This document shows positions 26,766 through 37,125 of a stretch of 64,000 nucleotides of DNA, piece by piece (the first letter of the stretch is position 1; each line of letters starts with the position of its first letter). The notes below the pieces were generated by a model. It saw only the letters and a program-made list of their open reading frames with translations. It ran no database searches and was not told the DNA's origin. Origin of the DNA: Mytilus galloprovincialis. Its lineage: Eukaryota > Mollusca > Bivalvia > Mytilida > Mytilidae. Where the stretch lies: contig NC_134848.1 of assembly GCF_965363235.1 (NCBI RefSeq), positions 60,412,181-60,476,180 on the forward strand. The letters are read 5' to 3'. A program made the position numbers and the translations under genes.

Positions 26766-26989
26766 ATATGAATTAAGCGTAAACCTTGATAAGTAGTAAG
26801 CAATATTAATGAATAACAAGAGTAAGTAAGGAATCACAAGAATATACAAAGAAATTATTTTTTAGTCCGACAAAATGTGTAATATAACTTAGGTGTCGTA
26901 TCATACAGGTACCACTGTATTGAATATTGCATACTCACCCATATCGTGTTGGCAGTAATAAATCATTTGGAGAGATGTCTTGAACATCT

Positions 26990-27245
26990 AAGAAACAACA
27001 ATCATAAAAATGAAATAGCAATTCATAAAAGAGAGGCGAAAGATACCAGAGGGACATTCAAACTCATAAGTCAAAAATAAACTGACAACGCCATGGCTAC
27101 AAAAAAAAAACAACAGACAAATAGACAAACAATAGTACACAAAGCACAACATAGAAAACTGAAAACTGAAGACTTGAGAAACACGAATGCCGCCAAAAAC
27201 TGGAGTGATCCCATGTGCTCCGGAAGGGTAAGCACCTGCATATAC
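26990..27245 (+). repeat. SINE-like dispersed repeat, copy 1
   Basis: The copy includes GAGGCGAAAGATACCAGAGG, AAATAAACTGACAACGCCAT, a block naming many CAGACAAATAGACAAAC steps, and ends in GCTCCGGAAGGGTAAGC. A second, collinear copy lies at 47870-48073, so this is one dispersed family of about 200-250 bp. No coding potential. Confidence 0.75.
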
Positions 27246-27249
27246 ATCA

Positions 27250-28040
27250 ATCAACTTTAACCAAATAGAATGATCATAATCAATACGTCTTGCACAGGTT
27301 TATACTGAATCATTTATAGCTAAGCTAAATTTGGATGGTACTATAATAATATTGATTAATAAACAATAAATTTCCCTCAAATGTAGGAGCTTTTATAAGC
27401 TCCCGCAGGAAGCTATTTTGGTAGAATTGTCGATTTGTGCCATTGTGCTTATAGTAAGATGATTTCTTCAATTAGAAGTAGAAATCTAACTTCCGGTTTT
27501 GTGTAAAGACACAGAAGGCTTAAGTTTGTTCGTTCGTCCTAAGGTCCGTCTTTTCGTCACTGGATCCGTTCACAGCTGTAGTTAATTGTCCGATATTTCG
27601 TTGAATCATTTTTCATGGAAGATATGGATACACATTTCCAAATAACAATTCTTTAAAATCTCCGAGTAGTGTGAACACGTGAAAAACAGTCATTTGAGAC
27701 CGGAACTGATTATTGGAGGCCTCCATCTTTCATGATGAAAAACATGAGTGACCGGAAGTCACATCCAGCTTACCTCCGATAGATGAGTAGGATCACTTTT
27801 CATTTGGTTTGAACTATTTTCAGCGGACTACTGTTTCTTTGGTTCGTCTCAACAGACGATTCAAATGAACCGAACTTACGGTTCGTGTTCCACTTCCGGT
27901 TCGACTGCGAAGTCGGTACGAGCCTCATAATGAAAGCAGCCTTTCAAATCAATTCCTGTCATACGACTTTCATCACATATGCGCAGTACCCTCATTCCAC
28001 ACGGGACTTCCGATTCAAATATAGAAGCAGAAATAACACT
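27250..28040. other. MULE 3' internal region, no gene seen
   Basis: No clear gene. It has a short palindrome at about 27388-27412 (GGAGCTTTTATAAGCTCC) and is less AT-rich near the right terminal repeat. A short frame entering the terminal repeat at 27885-28172 is explained by the regular 16-bp units. Confidence 0.4.
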
Positions 28041-28163
28041 GAACTGTCGGACTACCGAACTGTCGGACTATTGAACTGTCGGACCATTGAACCGTCGGAC
28101 CATCGAGCTGTCGGACCATCGAACCGTCGGACTATTGAGCTGTCGGACTATCACTACGGCCCC
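28041..28163 (-). repeat. MULE right terminal inverted repeat, seven 16-bp units
   Basis: Seven 16-bp units from 28041 to 28152 of the form GAACTGTCGGACTATT, the inverted counterpart of the left repeat, followed by an 11-bp outer block ending CGGCCCC. The core GTCGGAC is invariant or nearly so. The right end has one unit more than the left. Confidence 0.9.
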
Positions 28164-28172
28164 GACCTATAG

Positions 28173-28250
28173 TTGTCAGTAGTAATTTTTGTGTCATTTG
28201 GTTTCTTGTGAAGAGTTGTCTCATTGTCAATCCTAGCACATCTTCTTTTC
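28173..28250 (+). mobile_element. Retroelement 3' tail, continuation beyond the MULE
   Basis: The tail interrupted at 22724 continues with TTGTCAGTAG, GTGTCATTTGG, GAGTTGTCTCATTGTCAATC and CACATCTTCTTTTC, in the order seen in the minus-strand copies at about 44590 and 54384. It is the 3' end of the element. Confidence 0.8.
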
Positions 28251-28366
28251 TATATATAACACTAAGTACAATTAAATTAAATTATGAATCTGTTATTTGA
28301 TATCGCAATTGTTCAGTGGCAAATATTACATGAAACCAGGATTCGAGCATGTTTATATAATGTCGC

Positions 28367-28411
28367 ATCTTCGCTAGCCAGTGGTTACGATCCACTCCCG
28401 CAAGCGAAGAT
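28367..28411. other. Small hairpin
   Basis: The arms ATCTTCGCT and AGCGAAGAT enclose a second, inner stem AGTGG/CCACT with a 7-base loop. The two-level stem is unusual in its surroundings, but no RNA family is recognised. Confidence 0.5.
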
Positions 28412-28519
28412 AATAATATCGGTGTGCAGACAAATTGCCTTACTGTAATGTCTTAGACATGTAAGAGAGAAGCAATTCATATCCTTATCATTTGTCTGTA
28501 AAAATTCCCTTTTCTATAA

Positions 28520-29745
28520 CATATAGGTAATCTGGACAGGATTCTCGCTAAGACACGTTCTGGACGCATCATTTTTGAAACCCGTGAGTCCCTGGGACGC
28601 GTCCTCGTTGTATCCCCTAAGTCCAGACTGGAGTTGAATTTTAATAAGCTCGAATTTAAGGTTTGCGTGGCCTTTGGTTTTACATCACAGGGTTCTTTCT
28701 TCTCTACGGAAAGAATTCATGACAAAATTGATGGTGATGTAAGTGTTTGTATATCTCATTTTACTGAACATTCTTGCTGTTTACAATTATCTCTTTATAA
28801 TGAAGTTGGCCCAGTAGTTTCAGAGGAAAATATTTTGTAAAAACTTACAAAAATTTACGAAAAAATTGACATTGTACATGTTGTAGGGCAATTACTCTTT
28901 ATGGAGTCAATTGACAATTTGGATCATGATGTCTTACTTTGGTGAACAATTTTGCTGTTTACAGTTCATTTCTATCTATTAAAATTTTGAAGATAGTAAC
29001 CAACAAGAATATGTCCCAAGTACACGGATGCCCCACTCGCACTATCATTTTCTATGTTCGGTGGACCGTGAAATTTGGGTAAAAACTCTAATTTGGCATT
29101 AAAATTAGAAAGATCATACCATAGGGAACATGTGAACCAAGTTTGTTGATTGGACTTCAACTTCATTAAAAACTACCTTGACCAAAAACTTTAACCTGAA
29201 GAAGGACGAACGGACGGACGAACGGACGGACGAACGGACCCACAGACAAGAAAACATAACGCCCCACTACTTAGGTGGGGCATAAAAACTGCAAAATTTC
29301 CATAAAATTATGAATTCAACATTGATCAAGAACAGCAACCAAACAAGGGGTTATCTGATGGATGCAACTTAAAATTTCAGGGCTGATATATCTTGACCTT
29401 ATGAACAAGTTTACCATGTTTACCACGTCAGATTTGTTTTATAGATGCTTTAGTTTCAGCATGTTCAGAGATATAAATCTGTAATTAATTCACATGTTCT
29501 TTTTTAAGCTGTGGTGACCATCTTGTTTGATGGGCAAGGTCACCAGATACATTTTGTTAAAACTAAATACACTAAGAATGTTGCAGGCCAAGTTTGGTTT
29601 AGCTTGGCTCAGTTGTTTCAAAGAGAGACTTTTGTAAAAGTAAAGACAACTAATGACAGACGTTATGTTATAACAAAAGCTCACATGGCCCATTTGTGTC
29701 AGTGAACAAACAATAAAGATACATGTGATATAATAAAACAATTGT
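28520..29745. repeat. Composite dispersed repeat
   Basis: Contains GGCCCAGTAGTTTCAGAGGA, AGCAACCAAACAAGGGGTTA, GTGGTGACCATCTTG and AAAAGCTCACATGGCCCATT. The same order of motifs (AACCCAACAATGGGTTGTTA, CATGGCGGCCATG, TAGTTTCAGTGGAAATG, GGTGAGCTAAAAAA) is seen at 61965-62915, so both are members of one long repeat family. Short open frames here (for example 28634-28840) are part of the repeat and show no domain. Confidence 0.6.
29010..29286 (-). mobile_element. ATGCCCC-type short element, copy 1 (reverse)
   Basis: Ends GGATGCCCCACTCGCACTAT and GTGGGGCATAAAA, with a GGACGAACGGACGGAC block near the second end. Two further copies, in the other orientation, lie at 56955-57262 and 58701-58968. It is non-coding and MITE-like; no clear target duplication was identified. 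Confidence 0.6.
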
Positions 29746-29749
29746 TGAC

Positions 29750-30116
29750 TTTTGAAATCATTTGATTATGACATTGATTTATCAAACTATAAAATAACAT
29801 GTATAAACATGATAAACATGATAAACATGATAGAGTTAAACATATAGTCAGTGTGCAATCTCATGTGTTTCTGAACGCCAGGTCTCTGGCCAAGTCCTTT
29901 ATAACATTCATAACATATTATGAAATTGAATAATCAGATGCTCGTGTGAGACTGTAAATATAAACTGACAAAACCCTATACCTCATATGTCCTAATTAAG
30001 AGTTTAATAACTAGCTAGCACCATGACTTGTGTGTGTCTCTCTGTTATGAATTTGTCTGACTTATTTTAAAACTATACAAACATGTACACGTATAAATAA
30101 CATACATAATACTCAT
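29750..30116. other. 3' flank of the zinc-finger gene with a decayed finger
   Basis: On the minus strand, about 29869-29930 reads CYECYKGLGQRPGVQKHMRLH, with Cys-X2-Cys and His-X3-His spacing of a C2H2 finger but outside the open frame. The rest is AT-rich with a short GATAAACAT repeat at about 29810-29830. Confidence 0.5.
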
Positions 30117-30122
30117 TTTATT
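30117..30122 (-). terminator. Polyadenylation signal overlapping the zinc-finger stop codon
   Basis: The minus strand reads GGTGATTAATAAAATG: AATAAA overlaps the TAA stop. If used, the 3' untranslated region would be very short. Confidence 0.35.
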
Positions 30123-30831
30123 AATCACCAGTGTGTGTTCGTACATGTTTATCTCTGCTAGTACTTTGAGTAAACCATTTCCCGCACACATCACATTTAT
30201 ACGGTTTATCTCCAGTATGGGATCTCATATGTTTCTGCAAGTCATTACTTTGAATGAATTCTTTGTCACATTTGTCACATTTGTGTGGTTTATCACCAGT
30301 GTGTGTTCTTATGTGCCTTTGTAAATTTCCATTATCACCAAACCCTCTTCCACATACACTACATTTAAAAGGTTTATCACCAGTATGTGAATTTATGTGT
30401 CTCTTCAGGTGCATATCCCTACTAAACTCTTTTCCACAGTCTCCACATTTGTAAGGTTTATCTCCAGTGTGTATTTTCTCGTGTCTTTTTAAATTGTGAC
30501 TCGAACTAAACGCTTTACCGCATACTTTACACTCATGGGGTTTATCACCAGTGTGTATTCGCATGTGCCCCTTTAAGTGCTGACCCATACTAAATTTTGT
30601 ACCACATACATCACATTTATAAGGTTTATCACCAGTATGTGTTCTCATGTGTTTCTCTATGTCACACTTTTGTAAAAATTCTTTATCACATTCGTCACAT
30701 TTAAACGGTTTATCACCTGTGTGTGTTCTCATGTGTCTCTGTAAGTGACCCCTCTGGCTAAACCTTTTACCACATACATCACACATAAAAGACAAATCCT
30801 CGGGGTGTGTTCTTTTTTGTATCTCCGACAT
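30121..30831 (-). CDS. C2H2 zinc-finger protein, eight fingers
   Basis: The 236-residue product consists almost wholly of eight C2H2 fingers of exactly 28 residues each, starting near residue 15. Every finger keeps Cys-X2-Cys and His-X3-His, and all linkers are of the form HTGDKP; the last finger ends HTGD at the stop. Such poly-finger proteins bind DNA in the nucleus, usually as transcription regulators. There is no separate effector domain. The fingertip residues differ between fingers, so a specific DNA target is likely. The first Met (MSEIQKRTHPEDL) lies behind a degenerate finger that reads in part in another frame (30832-30960), and another decayed finger lies past the stop. The gene is therefore either a trimmed member of a longer array, or the last exon of a gene whose upstream exons start beyond a possible acceptor (TTTTCTTATTCAG, minus strand) near 31130. 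Alternatively it is an intact segment of a decaying copy. Confidence 0.8.
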   Translation of the reverse strand: MSEIQKRTHPEDLSFMCDVCGKRFSQRGHLQRHMRTHTGDKPFKCDECDKEFLQKCDIEKHMRTHTGDKPYKCDVCGTKFSMGQHLKGHMRIHTGDKPHECKVCGKAFSSSHNLKRHEKIHTGDKPYKCGDCGKEFSRDMHLKRHINSHTGDKPFKCSVCGRGFGDNGNLQRHIRTHTGDKPHKCDKCDKEFIQSNDLQKHMRSHTGDKPYKCDVCGKWFTQSTSRDKHVRTHTGD

Positions 30832-31130
30832 GATTTTGACTTATAAAACCTTTACAACGTATATCACATTCAAAACCTTATATCCAGTATGTGTTTTCTA
30901 ATGTGTTCTCTAAGTTTGAACAATATGCATTCACCACAATTTACTCATGATAATTTCAATAAACCAGTAGGAAATCTTGTGCGATCTTGAATAAAGTGAC
31001 CTATAGTCTACAATGGTCTTATACATGTATCAAGGGAGTATCTGTATTTTGGTGTGAAACTTTTATTTTCTTCAGGTTCTATGAGTTTTCTTTCCTGCAT
31101 TTTGCTCTCTCCAACAGGCTTGCATTCTGA
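30832..31130 (-). pseudogene. Degenerate finger-coding sequence upstream of the zinc-finger gene
   Basis: Minus-strand translation gives VNCGECILFKLREHIRKH and then FECDIRCKGF, clear relics of C2H2 fingers in differing frames with stops between them. Further upstream a pyrimidine-rich acceptor precedes CKPVGESKMQERKLIEPEE, which might be a former or real exon start. The relics show that the ancestral array was longer. Confidence 0.55.
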
Positions 31131-32220
31131 ATAAGAAAAGATAATCATTAAAATTTGAAAACCACCACGATTTGTTCAAATGATGTCCGGGATTTTTTTT
31201 TCGAATGCTACGTGGGACAGATTATTGTTTTCGTTGTTCAATGTAATTTTTTTTCCCCCTAATTGGAAAAATGTGGGTAAGATTATTTTTTTTTCAATTC
31301 AAGTGCTGGACAGATATTTTTTTTTACCTAAATCAGGGCCAGGAAATTTTTTATAAAAAGACCCCCTGCCCCCCATAAAGTCCAATGGTTAGTGTCTAAT
31401 CGTGTCTGTCTAGTATAACGTATAGTGTTCATAATCAAATAGTATATATTGTGTTTAAGTCGTTCCTAAACCACAGCTTGTTAACGATTATGCTGAATTT
31501 CACAGTTTTTTTCCCTGAATTTTAAAAGAAATTGTATCAAACTAGACAATAAATAATAATTTATAAATATTATAAATATAATCAGCTTAACATTCAATTT
31601 GATTTAAGTTTTATTCCTATTTTGTTTTGTTTCTTTTCTTTTCGTTGGTTCCTATTTCGTTTTGTTTCTTTTCGTTTTGTTTTGTTTCTTTTCGTTTCGT
31701 TTTTCGTTTCTTTTCGTCTCTATTTTGTTTCGCACTTTATAGGCACCCCTATATTGTGATAATCAACTAAATATTCACCTCACACTTAAATTTAGTTGTA
31801 GCTGTGATAGAGGGAGTATATATATTTATAAAGTTAAGAAGAATTTAGTGCAAAAAGTAATGAAATATTACATGATTTTACCTAAAACCATAGTGGCTGA
31901 GTTACATGTCATCTGGCAGGTTATTTCCATCTTTACAATTGTATGTGCAGATATATTTGTAACTGATTTGTCCTCAATTGTATACTCAGTACCAAGAGAG
32001 AAAAATATTTCCTCGATATAAGAAAAGAAATCACTGATAAAATCACACCAGCAAACTGCAACAGCACCTTCATGAACAAAACTGCAATAGTACAATTGCT
32101 AATAGCAAAAATATTATAAGGAGTTGTTTGATAACTATGAAAAATTCATGGAAAATATTGAAAACAAAACTAGAAACATGTAATTTCAAATGTACATAGA
32201 GAGACTGAAAATTTTAGACA
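31131..32220. other. Gene-free, low-complexity stretch
   Basis: Contains T-rich tracts between 31190 and 31350 and a TTTTCGTTTTG-type pyrimidine repeat at about 31610-31735. Weak minus-strand frames at 31868-32095 show no domain. Confidence 0.5.
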
Positions 32221-32261
32221 ACAAATAGAAACACACATTGTGCATATCTATAATACTAAAA

Positions 32262-32890
32262 TTACGAGGTCCAATTTGTCAGCCGTCATCACGTAAAAAC
32301 AACGAATCAAAGAATTCAACTTTATATACAACTAATATAGTACTGAGGTGTAGATTAAAAATTACACCACTCCAGGCCCTTTTGTTTTCCACGTAATTAA
32401 TATCGCCAATAATTAGGAAGTTCCGGGTCGAGTCCGATACCGATACCAATAGTATAATCACCTGTTACCTATTACCTTATCTGTACGTTCCGCATCTGAC
32501 AGGCGCACCACCAAACGGTGTATTCAGGATTAATATGCTATATAAACGGGTCATAATCACAGGGTTGACACTACTAAATTGTCAAATTGTTACCTATCGT
32601 AGTATTTTAATTCGTAAGACTTTCTAAGATAACAATACGAATACTAAAAATCTGGACTAAAAATAAGTCTCAATTTGTAAGCGGGCATGACGTAAAACAG
32701 CGAATCAAAGAATTCAACTTTATTTATAACTAATATAGGACAATGCTGTTGATTAAAAAATACTCCATTCCAGGACCTTTTGTTTTCCAAATATTTAATA
32801 TTACCAATAATTGATAAGTTCCAGTTCGACGGGTTCAAACAGAAAGATTTGAAAGCAGAGAAAATTGTGAATCTTATAATCGGCATGACT
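32262..32890 (-). repeat. Two diverged direct copies of one repeat
   Basis: The segment 32262-32460 and the segment 32660-32890 share GAATCAAAGAATTCAACTTT, CTTTTGTTTTCCA and other blocks in the same order. Both minus-strand translations keep the pattern N(F/L)xIIG(D/N)I then ENKR(A/S)W and KVEFFDSLF, in frames of 60 and 80 codons. Probably two insertions or a duplication of one dispersed element; no known domain. Confidence 0.6.
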
Positions 32891-33341
32891 TTATCAGATG
32901 ACAGTACTAATATTAAGATAAGGCTTGCGCATAGTTATATACTTTAATTCAGTCACGGACCCGCGATATCACGGGTGTCTTCTAGTAGTTATATAAATAT
33001 ACATATACATGATATATATCGTAAAGTGGAGGACTTGACAACCAAATGAGAATAATGATTATCATATAAGTAACACATGTATAGATAGTACCAACAGAGT
33101 CTGTCATTTAATAATTGTAGTAAGAAGCTTAAATAATTAATGATCATTCCTATCCTTAACTGGCTTATACATTTATGATATGGTCCTTATCATTTATAGA
33201 ACCTTTTTAAATTTATTGATGGTGACAAAACACGGTTTTATAACTTTTTAAAGATTTTTATATACATTGATCATGAAGTACATATAACATTCCACTGAGA
33301 AAATCTGCCTTTTTAGATTTTATTAAATTCTTACATCTTAA

Positions 33342-33540
33342 GGGGACGACCATTTGATATTCTGTGGGGGCCAGGAGGATTTTGAAAATAGATAACTCAG
33401 CCTTGATAATCACAAAAATAAATGGTTTGTTCTGTGGTAGTGCAGAAAATGAATAATCTGTCCTCTTAGTTTGCAAAAATAAATAACCGATCAAAAACAA
33501 ATCCTCCTGGCCCCCCCCAGAATATCAAATGGTCGTCCCC
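33342..33540. mobile_element. PIF/Harbinger-like MITE, 199 bp
   Basis: Inverted ends GGGGACGACCATTTGATATT and its complement, flanked by the 3-bp duplication TAA (33339-33341 and 33541-33543). G- and C-runs lie just inside the ends. TTA/TAA duplications are the hallmark of PIF/Harbinger elements. The same ends bound the longer copy at 40130-41374. Confidence 0.8.
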
Positions 33541-33544
33541 TAAC

Positions 33545-34030
33545 TTATTATTTCAATACATAGATCTTATTAAATGAAACCTCCTTTTAATGTACCTTTA
33601 TGCATATTAACATGATTAAAAAGCAAATTCAAATGAAACATAGTTTTAAATATAAATAAAACTCAGTCACATACATAAGAGAATATACTTGTATGTAGAT
33701 TAATTTGTTATAAAAAGGTCCATGTAAATATGCCATGCATGACATTTCTATTGCTTATTGTTTATTTATATGTGCCGTTACTGCCGTACATTTGTTGGAA
33801 ATAGAACATTTTTGTTTTATCGTTTTAAAATTTTAAAGTTAGGGAAAACTCCATATATATTTGGAGGTGCTCCTAATTAAAGGAGGCTCATACTACAATG
33901 TACTAAGAAGAAGATATAATCAAAAGAGGGGAATTTGCAAAAATATTACACAGGATAATTTTTAAACATGATAGCCTGTTTCACTTTATTATTTATATCA
34001 ATATTCTATGTGTATTATAGCTAGCCTACG
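33545..34030. other. AT-rich spacer, no feature seen
   Basis: No convincing frame or repeat family recognised. Confidence 0.5.
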
Positions 34031-34035
34031 GAACC

Positions 34036-34168
34036 CAGGGGCGGATCCAGCCATTTTTAAAAGGGGGGTTCCCAACCGAGGACAAAGGGGGGGGGGGGGG
34101 GGGGTTCCAACTACATGTCCCCATTCAAATGCATTGATCGTCCAAAGAAAAGGGGGTCCAACCCCCGG

Positions 34169-34199
<31 letters not shown>

Positions 34200-34205
34200 T
34201 GGAAC
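34036..34205. mobile_element. CAGTGGCGG-family MITE, copy A (degraded right end)
   Basis: Left end CAGGGGCGGATCCAGCC and internal ATTCAAATGCATTGATCG as in the other copies. It holds a run of more than 15 G and a C-run of more than 30, the longest homopolymer in the window. The right end stops at CTGG and lacks the usual terminal bases. Confidence 0.65.
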
Positions 34206-34362
34206 CATAGCTCTTAGGTCTCTTAAGTATTTTTTACTACAAATGTACATAGACACAAATGATAGATGGTTCACAAAATAAAAAAAATATATAAAAAGGA
34301 CCTTTCATCATTCACAACTAGGTGTATTATCACGATTATACTTGTATGAACATCATGTAAAG

Positions 34363-34511
34363 CAGTGGCGGATCCAGCCATTTTAAAAAGGGGGGGTTCC
34401 CAACCCAGAGTAAAGGGGGGTTCCAACTATATGCTCCCATTCAAATGCATTGATCGGCCAAAAAAAGGGGGGGTTCCAACCCCCGGACCCCCCCCCCTGG
34501 ATCCGCCACTG
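34363..34511. mobile_element. CAGTGGCGG-family MITE, copy B, 149 bp
   Basis: Perfect ends CAGTGGCGGATCCAG and CTGGATCCGCCACTG with the 5-bp duplication TAAAG (34358-34362, 34512-34516). Internal ATTCAAATGCATTGATCGGC. The CAGTGG end with a short duplication would suit a hAT-like group, but the family is not certain. Confidence 0.85.
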
Positions 34512-34516
34512 TAAAG

Positions 34517-35457
34517 CACCATGTTTTAAAGATTATATGTGTAAATGTGCCCTCTTAGGGGACCTAAATTGGAAAATAATAAAATACGTGTCTCTTATCA
34601 TTAGGAAAATATGTTATTTTTTTTTTTTTTTTTTTTTATTTTTGGGTTTGTATTTTGTAAATGACAAATGTCAGCTGGTATCATTCCTGTATAGGAATTT
34701 TCACCAATACACTTATTTGATTTGATAAAATTTACATCTTATATTATCTATTCTCTGTACCTGAGATTAGTAATACTAATACTACGTATAGACTACTGTC
34801 TCAAGACTGTATCCTCGCCTTCAAGTATTCCAACACGTGTAAATTATTTTTCATTTATAAATAGATCATGAAATTGATAAGACAACCCATAACTTCAGAA
34901 ACCAAGAGACTATATTCTCACCATATTATTACGTTTTGATGCATCATATCACTGTTTCGTATTATTTTAAAATACAATATTTACGGAAAAACTGGACTCA
35001 CAAAAATGGAATACGCACTTCAGGTTAATATTTAGGACGTTCAGGTTGGAATGAAGACAGCTCGGACCAAAAATAAAACTCGGACCAATCCAAATCGATA
35101 TTTTGTGAGGGATGGCTACAGAATAGAGACTAATGGCATAACGGCCCATCAAAAACGAATAGTGAACATTGAGCTAACATAATTGAGAATAACTATGGAA
35201 AATTAAAGAATTTAACAGGTAATTAATAATTATAAGTAAACATACTCAGTTACGTTGCAGATTTAATTGAAAATGATTTCACAGAATAGGCGTAATTTTC
35301 AGATATAAAATGAATGAACAAAAAGATCCCAATCAATTAGAAAATCAATACATAAACGAGGAATCCTTCTAATCAAGACCCGCCTTTTTGAGAAAGGCAT
35401 GTTCTTTTAATGTAATGTCAAAGCAACTATATTTTTTTCCAAATTAACTACTGAAAC
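34517..35457. other. AT-rich spacer, no gene seen
   Basis: Includes a run of about 20 T at 34617-34638. No feature supported. Confidence 0.5.
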
Positions 35458-35462
35458 CAATG

Positions 35463-35636
35463 CAGTGGCGGATCCAGGGGTCGGGGGGGGGGGGGGTGGG
35501 GGTGGGGGTTCCGGGGGTTGGAACCCCTTATTTTTGGCCGATCAATGCATTTGAATGGGAGCATATATTGGAACCCCCCCCCCCCTTTTACTCTGGGTTG
35601 GGACCCCCCTTTTTAAAATGGCTGGATCCGCCACTG
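35463..35636. mobile_element. CAGTGGCGG-family MITE, copy C, 174 bp
   Basis: Same ends as copy B, in the opposite orientation (GCCGATCAATGCATTTGAAT internally), with the 5-bp duplication CAATG (35458-35462, 35637-35641). G-rich on the left, C-rich on the right. Confidence 0.85.
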
Positions 35637-35641
35637 CAATG

Positions 35642-36599
35642 ACTTAATTTGATCGGTGCTAAATGCAGATCATCGAAACCATTTTTTTTTTTTTTTTTAT
35701 TCTATGAAAGATGGGTTTATGTAACATGGTTAATATACAGTTACTCCATGTATATTGTATGATCTCACCTTGTAAAACTGTTAGATTATTAATTGCATAT
35801 TACTATATGCGTTTTATTGATGATGGTAGTTTTACTAAGTATATGGGACACATTTTCGACCCCTTCTATACAAATTTAGTAATCTTGAAAAATACTGCTA
35901 TACATTATTGAAGCGGTCTTTTTTACAAGACATCATTCAAATTGCCAAATATGGTGTATGCAAATAAAGTTATTGTATATATCAAAGAGACAGAAGATAT
36001 AGAAGGAATACAAGTCTAAGTCAAACTGACATCCCACTTAAAATCGGCGAGATTGCAGTCAGTGCTCTGGAAGGGTAAGCAGATACCGATCCACACGTGA
36101 CAATATAAGAATCTAGCAGACATAGGATTCAAATAGACGCTATGAGCAAACACCTACAATCAACTGTGACGTTGACAGACATTTGATTTAATTAATTGAT
36201 TTTATGTGTTTGCTTATAAATACGCTTATATTGGCAATTATTTTATAAAGGTGACTTCTTGCACTAATTTGGTCTGTATTACTCATCTGACCTGTTCAGC
36301 GTTCAAATTCGTATTATAAAAAGTCAATATGTCGTCATCATGTGAAATTGGCCTAACAAAGTGACATATTGATTGAAACTATTGAATGTTTTAAGTTTAG
36401 TACATGCATTACAGTCCCTATTATAATCACTTCATTTAAATTTGATACCTTTTAAGTTTATCAGATGAATTTTATAATTGTTAACAGATTTATCAATGCA
36501 AACATACACCATCTGTATTTGAAAGTTCGATCTGTAATTGTTTTACCCTTTGTATAGCATACCGTGTAGGTGTTACGTCGTCATAATAGGTGCACCATT
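35642..36599. other. Spacer upstream of the TIMP-like gene
   Basis: Mostly AT-rich. A partial dispersed repeat lies at about 35980-36110 (CAAAGAGACAGAAG, then GCTCTGGAAGGGTAAGCAG), related to the SINE-like family at 26990 and 47870. No gene recognised. Confidence 0.45.
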
Positions 36600-36607
36600 T
36601 ATATAAG
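36600..36607 (+). promoter_or_regulatory. Possible TATA box of the TIMP-like gene
   Basis: TATATAAG, followed about 70 bp later by a good donor (AAAAC then GTGAGT, 36676) that could end a short untranslated first exon. The matching acceptor would be the TTTTTGTAG ending at 37118, eight bases before the start codon. This arrangement is a reading of signals, not proven. Confidence 0.35.
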
Positions 36608-37125
36608 TTGATTTGTTAGGGCACGGACACAATAATCTTTAACTAACCACTAACCAAGAGATATAAGGACAAAACGTGAGTAGATTCTATAAATTTTATC
36701 ATCAGCATTTATTCACATGTTCAACCAAATATATATAAAATAATTGTTTATTTCGTCGATTTTCTGTTTTGTAATGGTGTTGCCCGTTTTTTTTTAAATC
36801 TTACATTTCGTTATTTTCTCTATAAAAAAAAAATATATATTATTTTTTCTCGAATGTGTTAGTTTGCTCTTAAATGGGCTTCAGATCTTACGGATGATGT
36901 GGCGGATTATTCCAGTGCTAATGTGGACGGTTAAATCGACGCTAAAATATTCACTAAATCGCATTGCACCTATTAAATCTGCATATTGGGGCATATATTT
37001 TCAGGTAAATCGGGACAAATTTTAAGATACTTTACACAAGCGGGTTTAATATAAGCAAAACTGTATATAGATGGGAGTAAATTATTTTTGTTTTTATTTG
37101 TTCTATTTGTTTTTGTAGAAGAAAA

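Larger units (their letters stand above)
22725..28163 (+). mobile_element. Mutator-like (MULE) DNA transposon, 5,439 bp, apparently complete
   Basis: The element starts GGGGTCCG and ends in CGGCCCC, flanked by the perfect 9-bp duplication GACCTATAG, a length typical of Mutator elements. Each end carries a short outer block and then tandem 16-bp units in inverted orientation: six on the left (22736-22831) and seven on the right (28041-28152). Inside is a spliced FLYWCH + MULE transposase gene with its own TATA box. Later insertions or captured repeats include a dispersed repeat in the transposase intron (~25465-25630), a retroelement tail copy (~26400-26765) and a SINE-like repeat (~26990-27245). 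The perfect duplication and open transposase exons suggest a fairly recent arrival, possibly still able to move. Confidence 0.93.

Noticed and set aside
30133-30454. Plus-strand frames over the zinc-finger gene
   Set aside because: Antisense shadows of the regular 84-bp finger repeat.
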